64,000 bases of DNA from NCBI GenBank assembly GCA_002894685.1, contig NCRC01000004.1, forward strand, positions 62,001 to 126,000, given 5' to 3'. The position numbers were made by a program, and so were the translations under genes. The stretch is from Salinivenus lutea (GTDB lineage: Bacteria > Bacteroidota > Rhodothermia > Rhodothermales > Salinibacteraceae). A model generated the notes under the pieces. The model made no database searches and had not been told where the DNA came from. It was given only the letters and a program-made list of their open reading frames with translations. Positions within the stretch are counted from its first letter, which is position 1, and the number at the start of each line of letters is the position of its first letter. Shown one piece after another: positions 24,736 through 34,378 of this stretch.

Positions 24736-26469
24736 ATGCGAAAGGCACTTGGTTCCACGGTCCTTCTCGCCGCCCTGCTCCTGGCAGGGTGCTCCTCCAC
24801 GCAACAAGCCACCACGACGACGTCGGACGGCGCGTCGTCCGCCGACACCCTCCAGACGACCGCGGAGGCCTCCTCAGACACCACCCGTGTCCCCTCCGAC
24901 GCGGCGCGCACGGCATCCGGCACCGCCCCCGAAACGGACCTCACCTCGGCCCCGCAGGACTGGTTTCATAGCAGCCGCACCGACCGCAGCCTGCCCGGCC
25001 TCGGCACCAACACGGCCTACGAAACGGTCCTCAACAACCGAGCGCCCCGTGACACCGTCACCGTCGCCATCATCGACTCGGGCGTCGACATCGACCACGA
25101 GGACCTTCGGGCCGAGCGGTGGACCAACGCCGACGAGATCCCCGGCAACAACAAAGACGACGACAACAACGGGTACGTCGACGACGTCCACGGCTGGAAC
25201 TTTATCGGCGGGCCGGACGGCGAAAATGTGAGCGCCGACACCTATGAGCTGACCCGGCTCTACGTTGACCTGCGGGACCGCTTTGCCGGCGTGGATTCGG
25301 CCTCGGTGCCGGCCGAGGACCGCGACGCGTATCGGCGGTTCCAGAAAATCGAACGCAAGTTCCAGCAAAAGCGGCAGCAGGCACAGAAGCAGTTCCAGAA
25401 CGTCCAGAAGGCCTACGACGCCGTGCAGTTCGCCACGAAGGTGCTCGAAAAGCACCTCGGCACCGACAGCCTCTCCCGGGACACGGTCGAGTCAATCGCC
25501 TCCTCAACGGCCGACGTGCAGCGTGCGCGGGACATTCTGATGTACTTCTACCGGCAGGACCTCGGCCCGTCCGACGTGCTTGAGTACCACGACTATCTGG
25601 AGCGCAAGGTCGAGCACAACTACAATCCGGACTTCAACCCGCGTCCCATTGTCGGAGACGACTACAGCGACAAGTCCGAACGGATCTACGGCAACAACGA
25701 CGTGACCGGCCCCGACGCCGACCACGGCACGCACGTGGCTGGCATTGTGGGCGCCACACGCGACAACGACCTCGGCATTCGGGGCGTCGCACGAGGGGTG
25801 CGCATCATGTCGGTGCGGGCCGTGCCCAACGGCGACGAGCGCGACAAGGACGTGGCCAATGCCATCCGCTACGCCGTCGACAACGGGGCCGACGTCATCA
25901 ACATGAGCTTTGGCAAGGGATACTCGCCCCATAAGGAGGTCGTGGATGCGGCCGTGCAGTATGCGGATTCGCTGGGGGTTCTCATGGTGCACGCGGCCGG
26001 CAACGACGGCGCCAACGTCGACACGACGGACAATTTTCCCACGCCCCACTACGCGGACGGCGGCAAGGCGTCGCTCTGGATTGAGGTCGGCGCCTCGTCG
26101 TGGAAGGGCGGCTCGAACCTAGCTGCCCCCTTCAGCAATTACGGCGACGAGACGGTCGATGTCTTTGCGCCGGGGCAGTCGATTTACTCCACCACGCCCG
26201 GAGACGCGTACGGACGCAACGACGGCACGAGCATGGCCGCGCCCATGGTGTCCGGGCTGTCGGCGCTCCTCATGGCCTACTACCCCGACCTCACAGCCCG
26301 TCAGGTGCGCGACATCGTCCTGGAAACGGCAATTCCCTACCGCGATGTGCAGGTGACGCGTCCTGGAAACTCCGACCAGACGGTCGCCTTTGGGGAGCTT
26401 TCCCGCACCGGCGCCATCGTCAACGCCCCCGCCGCCCTCCAGCGTGCAGCCGCCCTCTCCCAGGAGTGA
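24736..26469 (+). CDS. S8-family subtilisin-like serine protease, lipoprotein
   Basis: A 577-residue secreted protease. The signal peptide ends in a lipobox LLLAGC with lipidated Cys19, then a Thr/Ser/Asp-rich linker. The catalytic triad is complete: Asp114 (IIDSGVD), His330 (DHGTHVAG) and Ser499 (GTSMAAPM). The Asp-to-His distance of about 215 residues is far larger than the 30-40 of classical subtilisins. The insertion at about 165-310 is rich in Gln, Lys and Glu and reads as a coiled coil (FQQKRQQAQKQFQNVQKA). An acidic D/N-rich loop (NNKDDDNNGYVDD) may bind calcium. It probably degrades peptides at the cell envelope. Confidence 0.93.
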   Translation: MRKALGSTVLLAALLLAGCSSTQQATTTTSDGASSADTLQTTAEASSDTTRVPSDAARTASGTAPETDLTSAPQDWFHSSRTDRSLPGLGTNTAYETVLNNRAPRDTVTVAIIDSGVDIDHEDLRAERWTNADEIPGNNKDDDNNGYVDDVHGWNFIGGPDGENVSADTYELTRLYVDLRDRFAGVDSASVPAEDRDAYRRFQKIERKFQQKRQQAQKQFQNVQKAYDAVQFATKVLEKHLGTDSLSRDTVESIASSTADVQRARDILMYFYRQDLGPSDVLEYHDYLERKVEHNYNPDFNPRPIVGDDYSDKSERIYGNNDVTGPDADHGTHVAGIVGATRDNDLGIRGVARGVRIMSVRAVPNGDERDKDVANAIRYAVDNGADVINMSFGKGYSPHKEVVDAAVQYADSLGVLMVHAAGNDGANVDTTDNFPTPHYADGGKASLWIEVGASSWKGGSNLAAPFSNYGDETVDVFAPGQSIYSTTPGDAYGRNDGTSMAAPMVSGLSALLMAYYPDLTARQVRDIVLETAIPYRDVQVTRPGNSDQTVAFGELSRTGAIVNAPAALQRAAALSQE

Positions 26470-26601
26470 CCTCTCTATTCTTGGGTTCTGAAAGGGACGG
26501 CCAACACATCAGCCGCGGCCACACGCCCTGAGCCGTCCGCCTTCCCCCCAGACCGGAGGCCCGGCGCTCCAAATGCGTCGGGCACCCAGGGGCTCAACCA
26601 C

Positions 26602-26637
26602 AGACGCCCTCCCCGGGGCGGGCCGGAGAGGGCGTCT
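26602..26637. terminator. inverted repeat between convergent subtilase and SusD genes
   Basis: AGACGCCCTC (26602-26611) pairs perfectly with GAGGGCGTCT (26628-26637) around a 16-base GC-rich loop. It sits between the ends of two convergent genes, where a shared terminator would be expected. No T-tract follows on either strand, so a factor-independent function is uncertain. Confidence 0.4.
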
Positions 26638-26679
26638 AAAACGGCGCACGAAAGGGCGCCAAGGCGGAAAAAGACCGAC

Positions 26680-28068
26680 CTAGCTTCCGTATCCCGGGTT
26701 CTGCTGAATTTCCGGGTTCGCGTCAATCTCACGCTGTGGGATCGGGTATACGAGCTGATCGGCATCGTACGGAATGGAGCCGATTGAGCGCTCCGTGCGC
26801 TTCAGGTCGTGCAAGAGGTTGCCCTCAAACACAAGCTCCAGACGGCGCTGGCGCAGCACATCCTGAACTGTGACACTGTTCAGGGCCGGAAGGTTGGCCC
26901 GCTCCCGAATCTCGTTCACGTCGTCCACCGGATCGGCCCCGATGGACGTGCCCGCGCGAAGGTTGGCCTCGGCCCGCGTCAGATACATTTCGGCCAGCCG
27001 GATGATCGGAATGTTTGCGCCGTCGGCCTCGTCGTCCTGCCACTTCTGCGTTCGGATGTCTCCCGTGCCGGAATCCTCGTAGAAGAAGTCGCCACGCGCA
27101 TCGTCCGCGGCGTACCGATTGAGGTGTTGCTCCTGAATGTTGATGTCTCCCCGTCCCCCATCCGCCTCCGCGGCGTAGAAGAGGTTCAGGTCGTTCACCC
27201 CATCCTGGGGCGTCACCTGAATAGCAAAGATGTACTCCGGGATGTCCTCGCTGTTGTTGAACGCCCCGGCAAAGGTTTCCGCGAGGGCGTACTCCCCGGA
27301 CTGAAGGACCCGGTTGGCCGCCGTCGCGGCCTCCTCGTAGCGTCCCTGCATTAGGTACACCCGCGAGAGGAGCGCACTGGCCGCGTAGGTATCGGCAAAC
27401 TCCTCATTTGTGGCCGGGAGACTGTCTCGGGCCGTCGTGAGGTCGTCTTCGACCTGGTCGTACACCGCCTGCACGTTGTCGCGCGTGACATTGTCCTCTT
27501 CGTCAATCTCTCGCGTGGGCTCCAGCACGAGCGGGACGCCCGGGTTGGACGACGGATCCCCCGCGTTCCAGGGCTGGGCAAAAAGTCGGACCAGCTCGAA
27601 GTACAGGGCGCCCCGAATGAAGAGCGCCTCGCCCTTCACGCGCTCCCGTTCCTGCTGGTTTTCGAGCTGCCCCAGCGCACTCAGAACGTTGTTGGACGTG
27701 TTGATTGCCTCGTAGGCGTCCGTCCACTGCGTCTCGACGAAGCCGTTGTTCGAGAACATATTCTTGTTGATGATTTCGGCCGGGTCGGCAAAGGTGCCGT
27801 CCCACTGCACGTCGCCGTTGTCCGCCAGCAGATCGGGCGACATCATATACTGCCCGCCGTACAGGTTGGAACTGCTGAGGTCATCATACGCGCCCACAAG
27901 GGCTGCTCGCACGTTCTGGGGCGTACTCAGCGCCTGGCTTTCATCGATGGACTGCTTGGGGTCTACGCTCAGAAAGCTGTCACACCCCACCAGCAGGAGC
28001 ATTCCCAGTCCCCCGAGAAGAAGCCCTCTCAGAACAGAAGTAAGATCAGTCGGATAGCGGTTGATCAT
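26680..28068 (-). CDS. RagB/SusD-family outer-membrane nutrient-binding lipoprotein
   Basis: A 462-residue surface lipoprotein that caps a SusC-type transporter and delivers bound substrate. The N-terminus has a hydrophobic core with lipobox LLLVGC, then SFLSVDPKQSIDESQALST, the standard SusD start. TPR-like helices (for example RGALYFELVRLFAQPW and TYAASALLSRVYLMQGRYEEA) and the C-terminal RQRRLELVFEGNLLHDLKR and QNPGY motifs are classic. Its start lies 63 bases after the stop of the SusC-type gene, so both are one transcript. The substrate may be a glycan or, given the nearby peptidases, peptides. Confidence 0.95.
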   Translation of the reverse strand: MINRYPTDLTSVLRGLLLGGLGMLLLVGCDSFLSVDPKQSIDESQALSTPQNVRAALVGAYDDLSSSNLYGGQYMMSPDLLADNGDVQWDGTFADPAEIINKNMFSNNGFVETQWTDAYEAINTSNNVLSALGQLENQQERERVKGEALFIRGALYFELVRLFAQPWNAGDPSSNPGVPLVLEPTREIDEEDNVTRDNVQAVYDQVEDDLTTARDSLPATNEEFADTYAASALLSRVYLMQGRYEEAATAANRVLQSGEYALAETFAGAFNNSEDIPEYIFAIQVTPQDGVNDLNLFYAAEADGGRGDINIQEQHLNRYAADDARGDFFYEDSGTGDIRTQKWQDDEADGANIPIIRLAEMYLTRAEANLRAGTSIGADPVDDVNEIRERANLPALNSVTVQDVLRQRRLELVFEGNLLHDLKRTERSIGSIPYDADQLVYPIPQREIDANPEIQQNPGYGS

Positions 28069-28131
28069 GAATCGTAGAGATCAAACATCAAGTATCGTCG
28101 AAAGGCCCTGGTCCTCACACTCGGTTCGGGC

Positions 28132-31100
28132 TTAGAAGGAGACTTCAATGCCGCCGGTGACTTTTCGAGCCTGCGGCGCCGTGTAGAACTCGTTTCCGAA
28201 GCCCACGCTGCCGGCCGCAAAGTCGGCGTTCACCTCCGGGTCCCACCACCGGTAGTCCGTGAACGTGAGCAGGTTCGTGCCCGTCACGTAGATGCGCGCG
28301 TTGGACACCGAGAGGCCCTGCAGGAGAGGCGCCGGCAGCTCGTAGGAGAGCGTCACGTTCTTCAGGCGCAGGTAGGAGCCGTCGTACACGTAGCGGCTCG
28401 ACTCCTGCCCGCCGTTGTTCTCAAAAAGGCGCGGCTCCGGCACATCCGTCTGGTCGCCCGGCTCCTCCCACGCGTCCAGCTGGCTGATGTGCTGGTTGTC
28501 CAGGAAGCGGCCGTTGGCGGCCTTAAACTCGTCGCCGCCCCCGAAAATCTCGCTTCCGTAATCGAAGTTGAACAGCGTACGGAGCTGAAAGCCTTTGTAC
28601 TCGAAGGTATTTCCGAGGCCGCCCACAAAATCGGGGTTTGGGTTGCCGATCACGACACGATTGGCCTCGCCGGGGGCATCGGTCGTCGTTTCCGAATCGA
28701 TGACCTCGCCCGCCTCGTTCTTCTCGTTCACATAGAAGAGCGCGTCGCCGTCCTGCGGGTCCACGCCTGCGTACTCCAGGCCGTAAAAAACGCCGAGGGG
28801 TTCTCCTTCGCGGGCCTGGTTGATGAAGCCGCCCGTAATGACCTGGTCGTTCAGGTCCAGCGCCTCGTTGCGGTTGAACGAGATGTTGAAGCTCGAGGAC
28901 CAGTTGAAGTCGCCGGTCAGGTTGCGCGTCTCGACCAGAAACTCCATGCCCCAGTTGCGCACCCGCCCCACGTTCCGAGTTTGCTCGAGGAAGCCCGTCG
29001 TGCTCGGCACATTTACGTCCAGGAGCAGGTCCTCGGTTGTCTTCCGGTAGTACTCCACCGACCCGCTAATCCGCCGATCGAAGAGATCGTAGTCGAGTCC
29101 CACGTTCACCTCTTCCGTCTGCTCCCACTGCAGGAGCGGGTTCGGGGTCTGCGACGGGTTGATGCCCGAGCGGCCCGCGTAGCTGGACGCGTTGAAGAGC
29201 CCGCGGGGGGCAAAGTTGCTAATGCTGGCATTGCCGGTAATTCCATAGCTGGTCCGCAGCTTGAGGTAGCTGAGCACATCCGTTGACGGGATGAACGACT
29301 CCTCCGTCAACACCCAGCCGGCCGACACCGACGGGAAAAATCCGTACTGGCTGTCGGCCCCGAAGCGGGACGATCCCTCGTAGCGGGTGCTCAGCTCGAG
29401 CAGATACCGGTCGTCGTACTGGTAATTGGCCCGCCCGAAGAAGGCGAGGAAGCGGTAGCCGGTCTCGAACCCGCCCGCGTCGCTAAACTCCGCCGCACTG
29501 TTCAGCTGCGTGAAGTCATCGTTGGGAAAGACCTCGCCCGTCACGTCCGCCCCGTTCGTCGTGGACGACTGCAGCTGAAACCCGGCCGTGCCAGACAGGC
29601 TGTGCACGTCCTGAAACGTGTCGCTGTACTCCAGATAGGTGTCGGAATTGTAGTTGACGATCCGGTCCCAGGTTTGCACGCCAAGCCCCTGACTCGTACC
29701 GATATTCTGGAAGACCTTGCTGTTGAAATACTGGTCGGAGTTCTGGGTGCGGAGGTCCAAGCCAAACTCACTGCGGAGCGTCAGGCTCGACAGGAGGTCG
29801 TATTCCAGGAAGGCGCTGCCGACGGTCCGGTAGGTAATCTCGTTCCACCGGACGTTGTCGTTGTACAGAAGGTTGTTGAAGTACAACGTCTGGTTGTTCA
29901 GCTCCTCGGTCGGCTGGTACTCCGTGAAGAACCCCGCCTGATTCGTTTCCACGTCCGTGTTGGGGACGTATGCGGGCGAGATGGGGGCCTGGGCCACCAG
30001 TTGAATCGGCGTAGCGAACGAGTTGTCGTCCGAGACGCGCGTGTTGAGCACGCGGTTGATGTTCAGGCGCGTCCCCACCCGAAACTGGTCGGTGAAGGAG
30101 TGATCCACGTTGACCCGTCCCGAGATCTTGTCGTACGTGTCGTTGTTCAGAAGCCCCTCCTGCTGGCTATACAGCCCGGAGATGTAAAACGTCGTGTTCT
30201 CGTCTCCTCCCCGTGCGCTCAGATTCACCTCTAGGCTGGTCGGGTCGTCCTGAAAGGCACGGTCCTGCCAGTTTTCGTCGATGAGGGGGTTGCCGTCGGC
30301 CGCCGGGCGCCAGTCCACCCCGCGCGAGAGGGATTCGAACTGCCCCCGCACGAAGCCTTCTCCCACGATGGAGCTATTCCGGGCCGCTTCGAGGTAGTAG
30401 TTAACGTACTCCTCCGCGTCCAAAAACTCGGGCTTGTTGGTCGGGCCGCTCCAGCTCCGTTCCATGCTGAAGGAAAACTGCGAGCCCCCGGAGGCACCGG
30501 TTTTCGTGGAGATGAGGACCACCCCGTTCGAGCCCCGGGCCCCGTAGATAGAAGTGGCCGAGGCATCCTTCAGCACCTCGATCGACTCGATGTCGCCGGC
30601 ATTCAGTTGCGCCAGCGGGTTCGTCGCCCCGTCGTTTGTCGACAGGTTCTGGTTGTCGAGGGGCACCCCGTCGATCACATAGAGCGGCTGGTTGTCGCCG
30701 GTCACCGACGAGTTTCCGCGAATGCGCACCCGAATGCCCTGGCCCAGCTTTCCGCTGGAGTTGGTAATCTGCACGCCCGGCAGTCGGCCCTGCAACGCCT
30801 CCTCAAAGCTATTGACCGGGGCCGAGTCGAGGTCGTCGGCCGACACCTGCGAGATGCTGCCGGTCACGTCCTGTTGTCGCTGCTCCCCAAACCCGACGAC
30901 CACTACCTCGTCGAGTGCCTGCTGGGCCGGCGAGAGGGCCACGTCAATGACGCTCCGGCCGTCAATTGGAATCTCCTGGGGGGCGTAGCCCACAAACGAG
31001 AAGAGGAGTGTCTCTGCGTCGTCCGGGACACTTAGCTCGTACGTGCCGTCCGAACCGGTGGCGGTTCCCTGCTGCATGTTTTCCACCTGAACGGTCGCTC

Positions 31101-31230
31101 CGGGGAGCGGCTCTCCCGTGGCGGCATCCGTAACTGTGCCTCGAATGGTCTGCTCTTGCGCCCACGCAAGGCTCGGGAGCAGAAGTCCCAACAGGAATCC
31201 CCACGCGAGTTTTTGTAGCGGTGCTCTCAT
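28132..31230 (-). CDS. SusC/RagA-family TonB-dependent outer-membrane receptor
   Basis: Energy-dependent importer of oligomers across the outer membrane. From ATG 31230 it is 1032 residues. A signal peptide (WGFLLGLLLPSLAWA) is followed by a carboxypeptidase-like regulatory domain (IRGTVTDAATGEPLPGATV), the SusC signature DEVVVVGFGEQ, a plug domain (LQGRLPGVQI, PLYVIDGVPLD, IEVLKDASATSIYGARGSNGV) and a 22-strand barrel. The open frame runs upstream to 34185, but that 980-codon extension is antisense to the peptidase gene and is an artefact of high GC. It is transcribed together with the SusD-type gene. Confidence 0.96.
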   Translation of the reverse strand: MRAPLQKLAWGFLLGLLLPSLAWAQEQTIRGTVTDAATGEPLPGATVQVENMQQGTATGSDGTYELSVPDDAETLLFSFVGYAPQEIPIDGRSVIDVALSPAQQALDEVVVVGFGEQRQQDVTGSISQVSADDLDSAPVNSFEEALQGRLPGVQITNSSGKLGQGIRVRIRGNSSVTGDNQPLYVIDGVPLDNQNLSTNDGATNPLAQLNAGDIESIEVLKDASATSIYGARGSNGVVLISTKTGASGGSQFSFSMERSWSGPTNKPEFLDAEEYVNYYLEAARNSSIVGEGFVRGQFESLSRGVDWRPAADGNPLIDENWQDRAFQDDPTSLEVNLSARGGDENTTFYISGLYSQQEGLLNNDTYDKISGRVNVDHSFTDQFRVGTRLNINRVLNTRVSDDNSFATPIQLVAQAPISPAYVPNTDVETNQAGFFTEYQPTEELNNQTLYFNNLLYNDNVRWNEITYRTVGSAFLEYDLLSSLTLRSEFGLDLRTQNSDQYFNSKVFQNIGTSQGLGVQTWDRIVNYNSDTYLEYSDTFQDVHSLSGTAGFQLQSSTTNGADVTGEVFPNDDFTQLNSAAEFSDAGGFETGYRFLAFFGRANYQYDDRYLLELSTRYEGSSRFGADSQYGFFPSVSAGWVLTEESFIPSTDVLSYLKLRTSYGITGNASISNFAPRGLFNASSYAGRSGINPSQTPNPLLQWEQTEEVNVGLDYDLFDRRISGSVEYYRKTTEDLLLDVNVPSTTGFLEQTRNVGRVRNWGMEFLVETRNLTGDFNWSSSFNISFNRNEALDLNDQVITGGFINQAREGEPLGVFYGLEYAGVDPQDGDALFYVNEKNEAGEVIDSETTTDAPGEANRVVIGNPNPDFVGGLGNTFEYKGFQLRTLFNFDYGSEIFGGGDEFKAANGRFLDNQHISQLDAWEEPGDQTDVPEPRLFENNGGQESSRYVYDGSYLRLKNVTLSYELPAPLLQGLSVSNARIYVTGTNLLTFTDYRWWDPEVNADFAAGSVGFGNEFYTAPQARKVTGGIEVSF

Positions 31231-31635
31231 GGTCGGTCCGATCAATCGGAAAAAACATTGTGGCGAGCCGTCGTCGCTTCCCGTGGTGGCTGGGAAGAGG
31301 GTCTTAGGCCCGGCGCCCTCCCGGCCATCGACCTCCAGCGCGATTTCGTCTGTTATGACGTTTTTAGATAACCCCACGGTAGCCTCCTCAGAAATAAGAT
31401 GCAAATTTTTTCCCGGCCTGTGGTGCCGGAACCGTTTCCATTCATATAGGAAGCGGTTCCACAGATGACGTCCCCTGCGGACGGAGCAAAACCCGAGCGG
31501 GGAGACGCATTCGAGCGAGGTCTGGTAACGCCTCAATGCTTGCCTTCCCCCGGCTTTTAGAGGTTGGATTTTTGACTTCGTCGGCCCCACACCGTTTCGT
31601 GAGGGTCCGCCTGTTCCCCACCGCGTTCCCCGCCC
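31231..31635. promoter_or_regulatory. divergent control region between SusC-type and S9 peptidase genes
   Basis: A 405-base spacer between divergent genes, with a conspicuously AT-rich centre (about 31355-31415). It contains a near-perfect inverted repeat, GGAACCGTTTCC (31428-31439) and GGAAGCGGTTCC (31449-31460), with a 9-base AT spacer and one mismatch. This is a good candidate operator for both genes. A T-rich TTGGATTTTTG near 31566 may be a promoter element of the peptidase gene. No gene was found in it. Confidence 0.5.
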
Positions 31636-34368
31636 ATGCGTCCTTCCGTTTCCCCCTTCCTTCTCTTCGGCCTCCTCTTCGCCCTCCCCCTCCAGGCCCA
31701 ACCGGCGGACGATGCGCCCTGGTCGATCGATCACGTGCTGGAGCAGGAATCGCTCTCGGACGTCGCCATTGGCCCGGACGGTGCGCGCGTGCTCTGGGTG
31801 AAGAACACGCCCGACGCGGAGGCCGACCGCACGCAGTCCGACCTCTACCTCACCTACCGCGACGACCCGCACCGCGGCGACAGCACGGCGACGCTCCGGC
31901 TCACCCGCACCGGCAACAACAGCACCCCACGCTGGAACCCCGACGGCACCCAGATCGCCTTCCTGTCCCGTCGAGACGGAGACGACGCGGACGCCGCGGG
32001 CCGCCAGATCTGGCGGCTGGACCCCCGAGGCGGCGCCCCGGCCTCGGTCACCTCCACCGAGCAGAGCGTGCGGGCGATGCGGTGGCTCGACGACGATCGC
32101 ATTCTCTTCTCGGCCGAAGAGGACGAGACCCGGTACGAGCAACACCTCGCCGAAACCGACGACGACGCGGACGTCATCGAGGATACGACCCTCTTCCGCC
32201 CCGTCCGCCTCTTCACGGTGGACGTGGAAACGGGCGACGTGACGCGCGTGACGGACAATGACCACCAGATCACCGAGTTTGCCCCCTCCCCGAACGGCCG
32301 CTACGTCGTCTATAGCCTCTCCGACTCGCCGATCAGCGCCGACGCGCGCAACCAGCCGCACCAGTTCCTCCTCGACCTGGAGACGGGCGAGACCACCGAG
32401 ATCTTCGACGAGCAGTACTTCGATCCCTCCAACTTCGAGTGGACCGCCGACGGCGCCGGCTTCTACGCCACGGACAGCTACAGCTCCGACCCTGAGCACG
32501 AGGGCGCGGGCATCACCAAGCTCTACCACTACAGCCTCTCCGACCGCAGCTATCAGGAGGTGCCCCTCGACTGGGGCGACAAGGGCGTCGGCTACGGCGG
32601 CTACAGCGTGGTGGACGGCGGCGTGCACGTGCAGCTCGCCAACGGCCCCACCTTCACCCCCCGCTTCTACCGAAAGACCGACGATGGCTGGACCCACGAG
32701 GCCGTGGCCGACGAGCGCCTGGAGCACGCCTCGGCCTTCACCGCCGGGCCGGATGGGGAAACCGTCGTCTTTAGCCACTCCACCGCCGACACGCCGCCCG
32801 CCTACCGGGTGGGCACCTACCGCGAGGGCACCCTCCAGAGCGACGAGACCCTCACGACGCTCAATGAGACCCTTGAGGATCTGCCCATTCCCCGCGCCGA
32901 GGTCGTTGAGTGGGAGGGCGCCAACGGCGAGACCGTGAACGGCATCCTGCACTACCCGCTCGACTACGACCCGGACCGGTCCTACCCCATGATGACCGTC
33001 ATCCACGGCGGGCCCAGCGGGGTGGACCTGGACGCCTGGTCGCTCGGGTGGACCGTCTACGCCCCCCTCCTCGCCCAGCGGGGCGCGTTCGTCTTTCGTC
33101 CCAACTACCACGGCTCGGGCCACCACGGCCTCGACTTCGTGGAGTCGATTAAGGGCAAGTACTACGAACTGGAAATCCCGGACATCGTGAACGGCATCGA
33201 CTCCCTCGCCACCGAGGGCCTCGTGGACCGCGACTCTCTGGGCGTGATGGGCTGGTCGAACGGCGCCATCCTCACCACGCAGCTCACCATCGAGCATCCC
33301 GAGCTCTTCCAGGTGGCGGCCCCCGGGGCCGGCGACGTCAACTGGACCTCCGACTACGGCAACTGCGCCTTCGGCGTCCGCTTCGACAACTCCTATTTCA
33401 AGGGCGCCCCGTGGGAGTACACGGAGCACTACATCGAGAAGAGCCCCCTCTTTGAGATGGAGAAGGTCCAGACGCCCACCCTCATCCACCACGGCACCGA
33501 AGACCGCGCCGTCCCCTACGAGCAGGGGTGGCAGTACTACCGGTCTCTGCAACAGATCGGCAACGCACCGGTCCGCTTCCTCAGCTACCCCGGCGAGCCG
33601 CACGGCCTGGGCGAACTCTCTCACCAGCGGCGGAAGATGGAGGAGGACCTGAAGTGGATCGACACGTATCTCTTTGGCGATACCTCGATGGATGAGCGCG
33701 TGGCCGACCGCCTGATGGCGGAGGACGCCCCGCTCGCTCTCCTCGAAACGACGGCCCGCCCCGCGACCACCGACGGCCGGTACGGCGAGATGGTGAACGG
33801 CACCCTCGTCCCCGAAACCGTTCCCCTCAACGACACGCTCGCCGTGGGCCGCTTCGAGGTGACGCAGGCCCAGTTCCGCGCCTTCGCGTCGGACTACGAG
33901 GGGATTTCTGGGGCGCCCGACCATCCCGCCCACGACGTCTCCGCCGAGCAGGCCGAGGCCTACGTGGACTGGCTCCGCGAAGAGACGGGCCGCTCCTATC
34001 GCCTCCCCACCGCGCACGAGCTCGAGCAGCTGGCCGAGGCGCGGAGCGGGCCCTCGGAAAACACCCCGGCGTACTGGGCCGGCTTCGCCCCAAACCCGGA
34101 CGAGTACGAGCGCCTCCGCACCCGACTCGATCGGCAGCCGCTCGACGCCCTCCTGATGCGGGTGGGCCGTCGCCCGGCCGGCCACGGCGCGGAGGGCGAC
34201 GGCCCGCTCGTGTATGACGTGGGCGGCAATGTGGCGGAGTGGGCCACCACCGACGACGGCCCTGCGGCCCAGAACGGATCGGCCCTCACGCTCACGGACC
34301 CGAAGGCCGAGACCGCCCCCACGCCGCCTCAGCGCGTCACCGGCCTGCGCGTCGTCCTCGACCGCTAA
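31636..34368 (+). CDS. S9 prolyl-oligopeptidase-family peptidase fused to a SUMF1/FGE-like domain
   Basis: A 910-residue exported protein. The signal peptide (FLLFGLLFALPLQAQ) precedes a seven-bladed beta-propeller of WD40-like Asp-box repeats (about 30-400). The alpha/beta-hydrolase domain (about 410-690) has a complete triad: Ser541 (GWSNGA), Asp623 (GTEDRAV) and His656 (GEPHGLG). After residue 700 comes a formylglycine-generating-enzyme-like domain with VGRFEVTQAQFRAF, EAYVDWLREETGRSYRLPTAHE and YDVGGNVAEW. That domain is shorter than a full FGE and is more likely a binding module than an active oxidase. It is divergent from the SusC/SusD-type pair and could process the imported substrate. 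It meets the DUF3047 gene convergently, 10 bases apart. Confidence 0.9.
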   Translation: MRPSVSPFLLFGLLFALPLQAQPADDAPWSIDHVLEQESLSDVAIGPDGARVLWVKNTPDAEADRTQSDLYLTYRDDPHRGDSTATLRLTRTGNNSTPRWNPDGTQIAFLSRRDGDDADAAGRQIWRLDPRGGAPASVTSTEQSVRAMRWLDDDRILFSAEEDETRYEQHLAETDDDADVIEDTTLFRPVRLFTVDVETGDVTRVTDNDHQITEFAPSPNGRYVVYSLSDSPISADARNQPHQFLLDLETGETTEIFDEQYFDPSNFEWTADGAGFYATDSYSSDPEHEGAGITKLYHYSLSDRSYQEVPLDWGDKGVGYGGYSVVDGGVHVQLANGPTFTPRFYRKTDDGWTHEAVADERLEHASAFTAGPDGETVVFSHSTADTPPAYRVGTYREGTLQSDETLTTLNETLEDLPIPRAEVVEWEGANGETVNGILHYPLDYDPDRSYPMMTVIHGGPSGVDLDAWSLGWTVYAPLLAQRGAFVFRPNYHGSGHHGLDFVESIKGKYYELEIPDIVNGIDSLATEGLVDRDSLGVMGWSNGAILTTQLTIEHPELFQVAAPGAGDVNWTSDYGNCAFGVRFDNSYFKGAPWEYTEHYIEKSPLFEMEKVQTPTLIHHGTEDRAVPYEQGWQYYRSLQQIGNAPVRFLSYPGEPHGLGELSHQRRKMEEDLKWIDTYLFGDTSMDERVADRLMAEDAPLALLETTARPATTDGRYGEMVNGTLVPETVPLNDTLAVGRFEVTQAQFRAFASDYEGISGAPDHPAHDVSAEQAEAYVDWLREETGRSYRLPTAHELEQLAEARSGPSENTPAYWAGFAPNPDEYERLRTRLDRQPLDALLMRVGRRPAGHGAEGDGPLVYDVGGNVAEWATTDDGPAAQNGSALTLTDPKAETAPTPPQRVTGLRVVLDR

Positions 34369-34378
34369 ACGCGTTGGG

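Noticed and set aside
31231-34185. Open reading frame extending the SusC-type gene upstream to a total of 2017 codons
   Set aside because: The extension is exactly antisense to the S9 peptidase gene with its intact motifs, begins after the true signal peptide in the wrong direction, and has no recognisable domain. It is a high-GC artefact.
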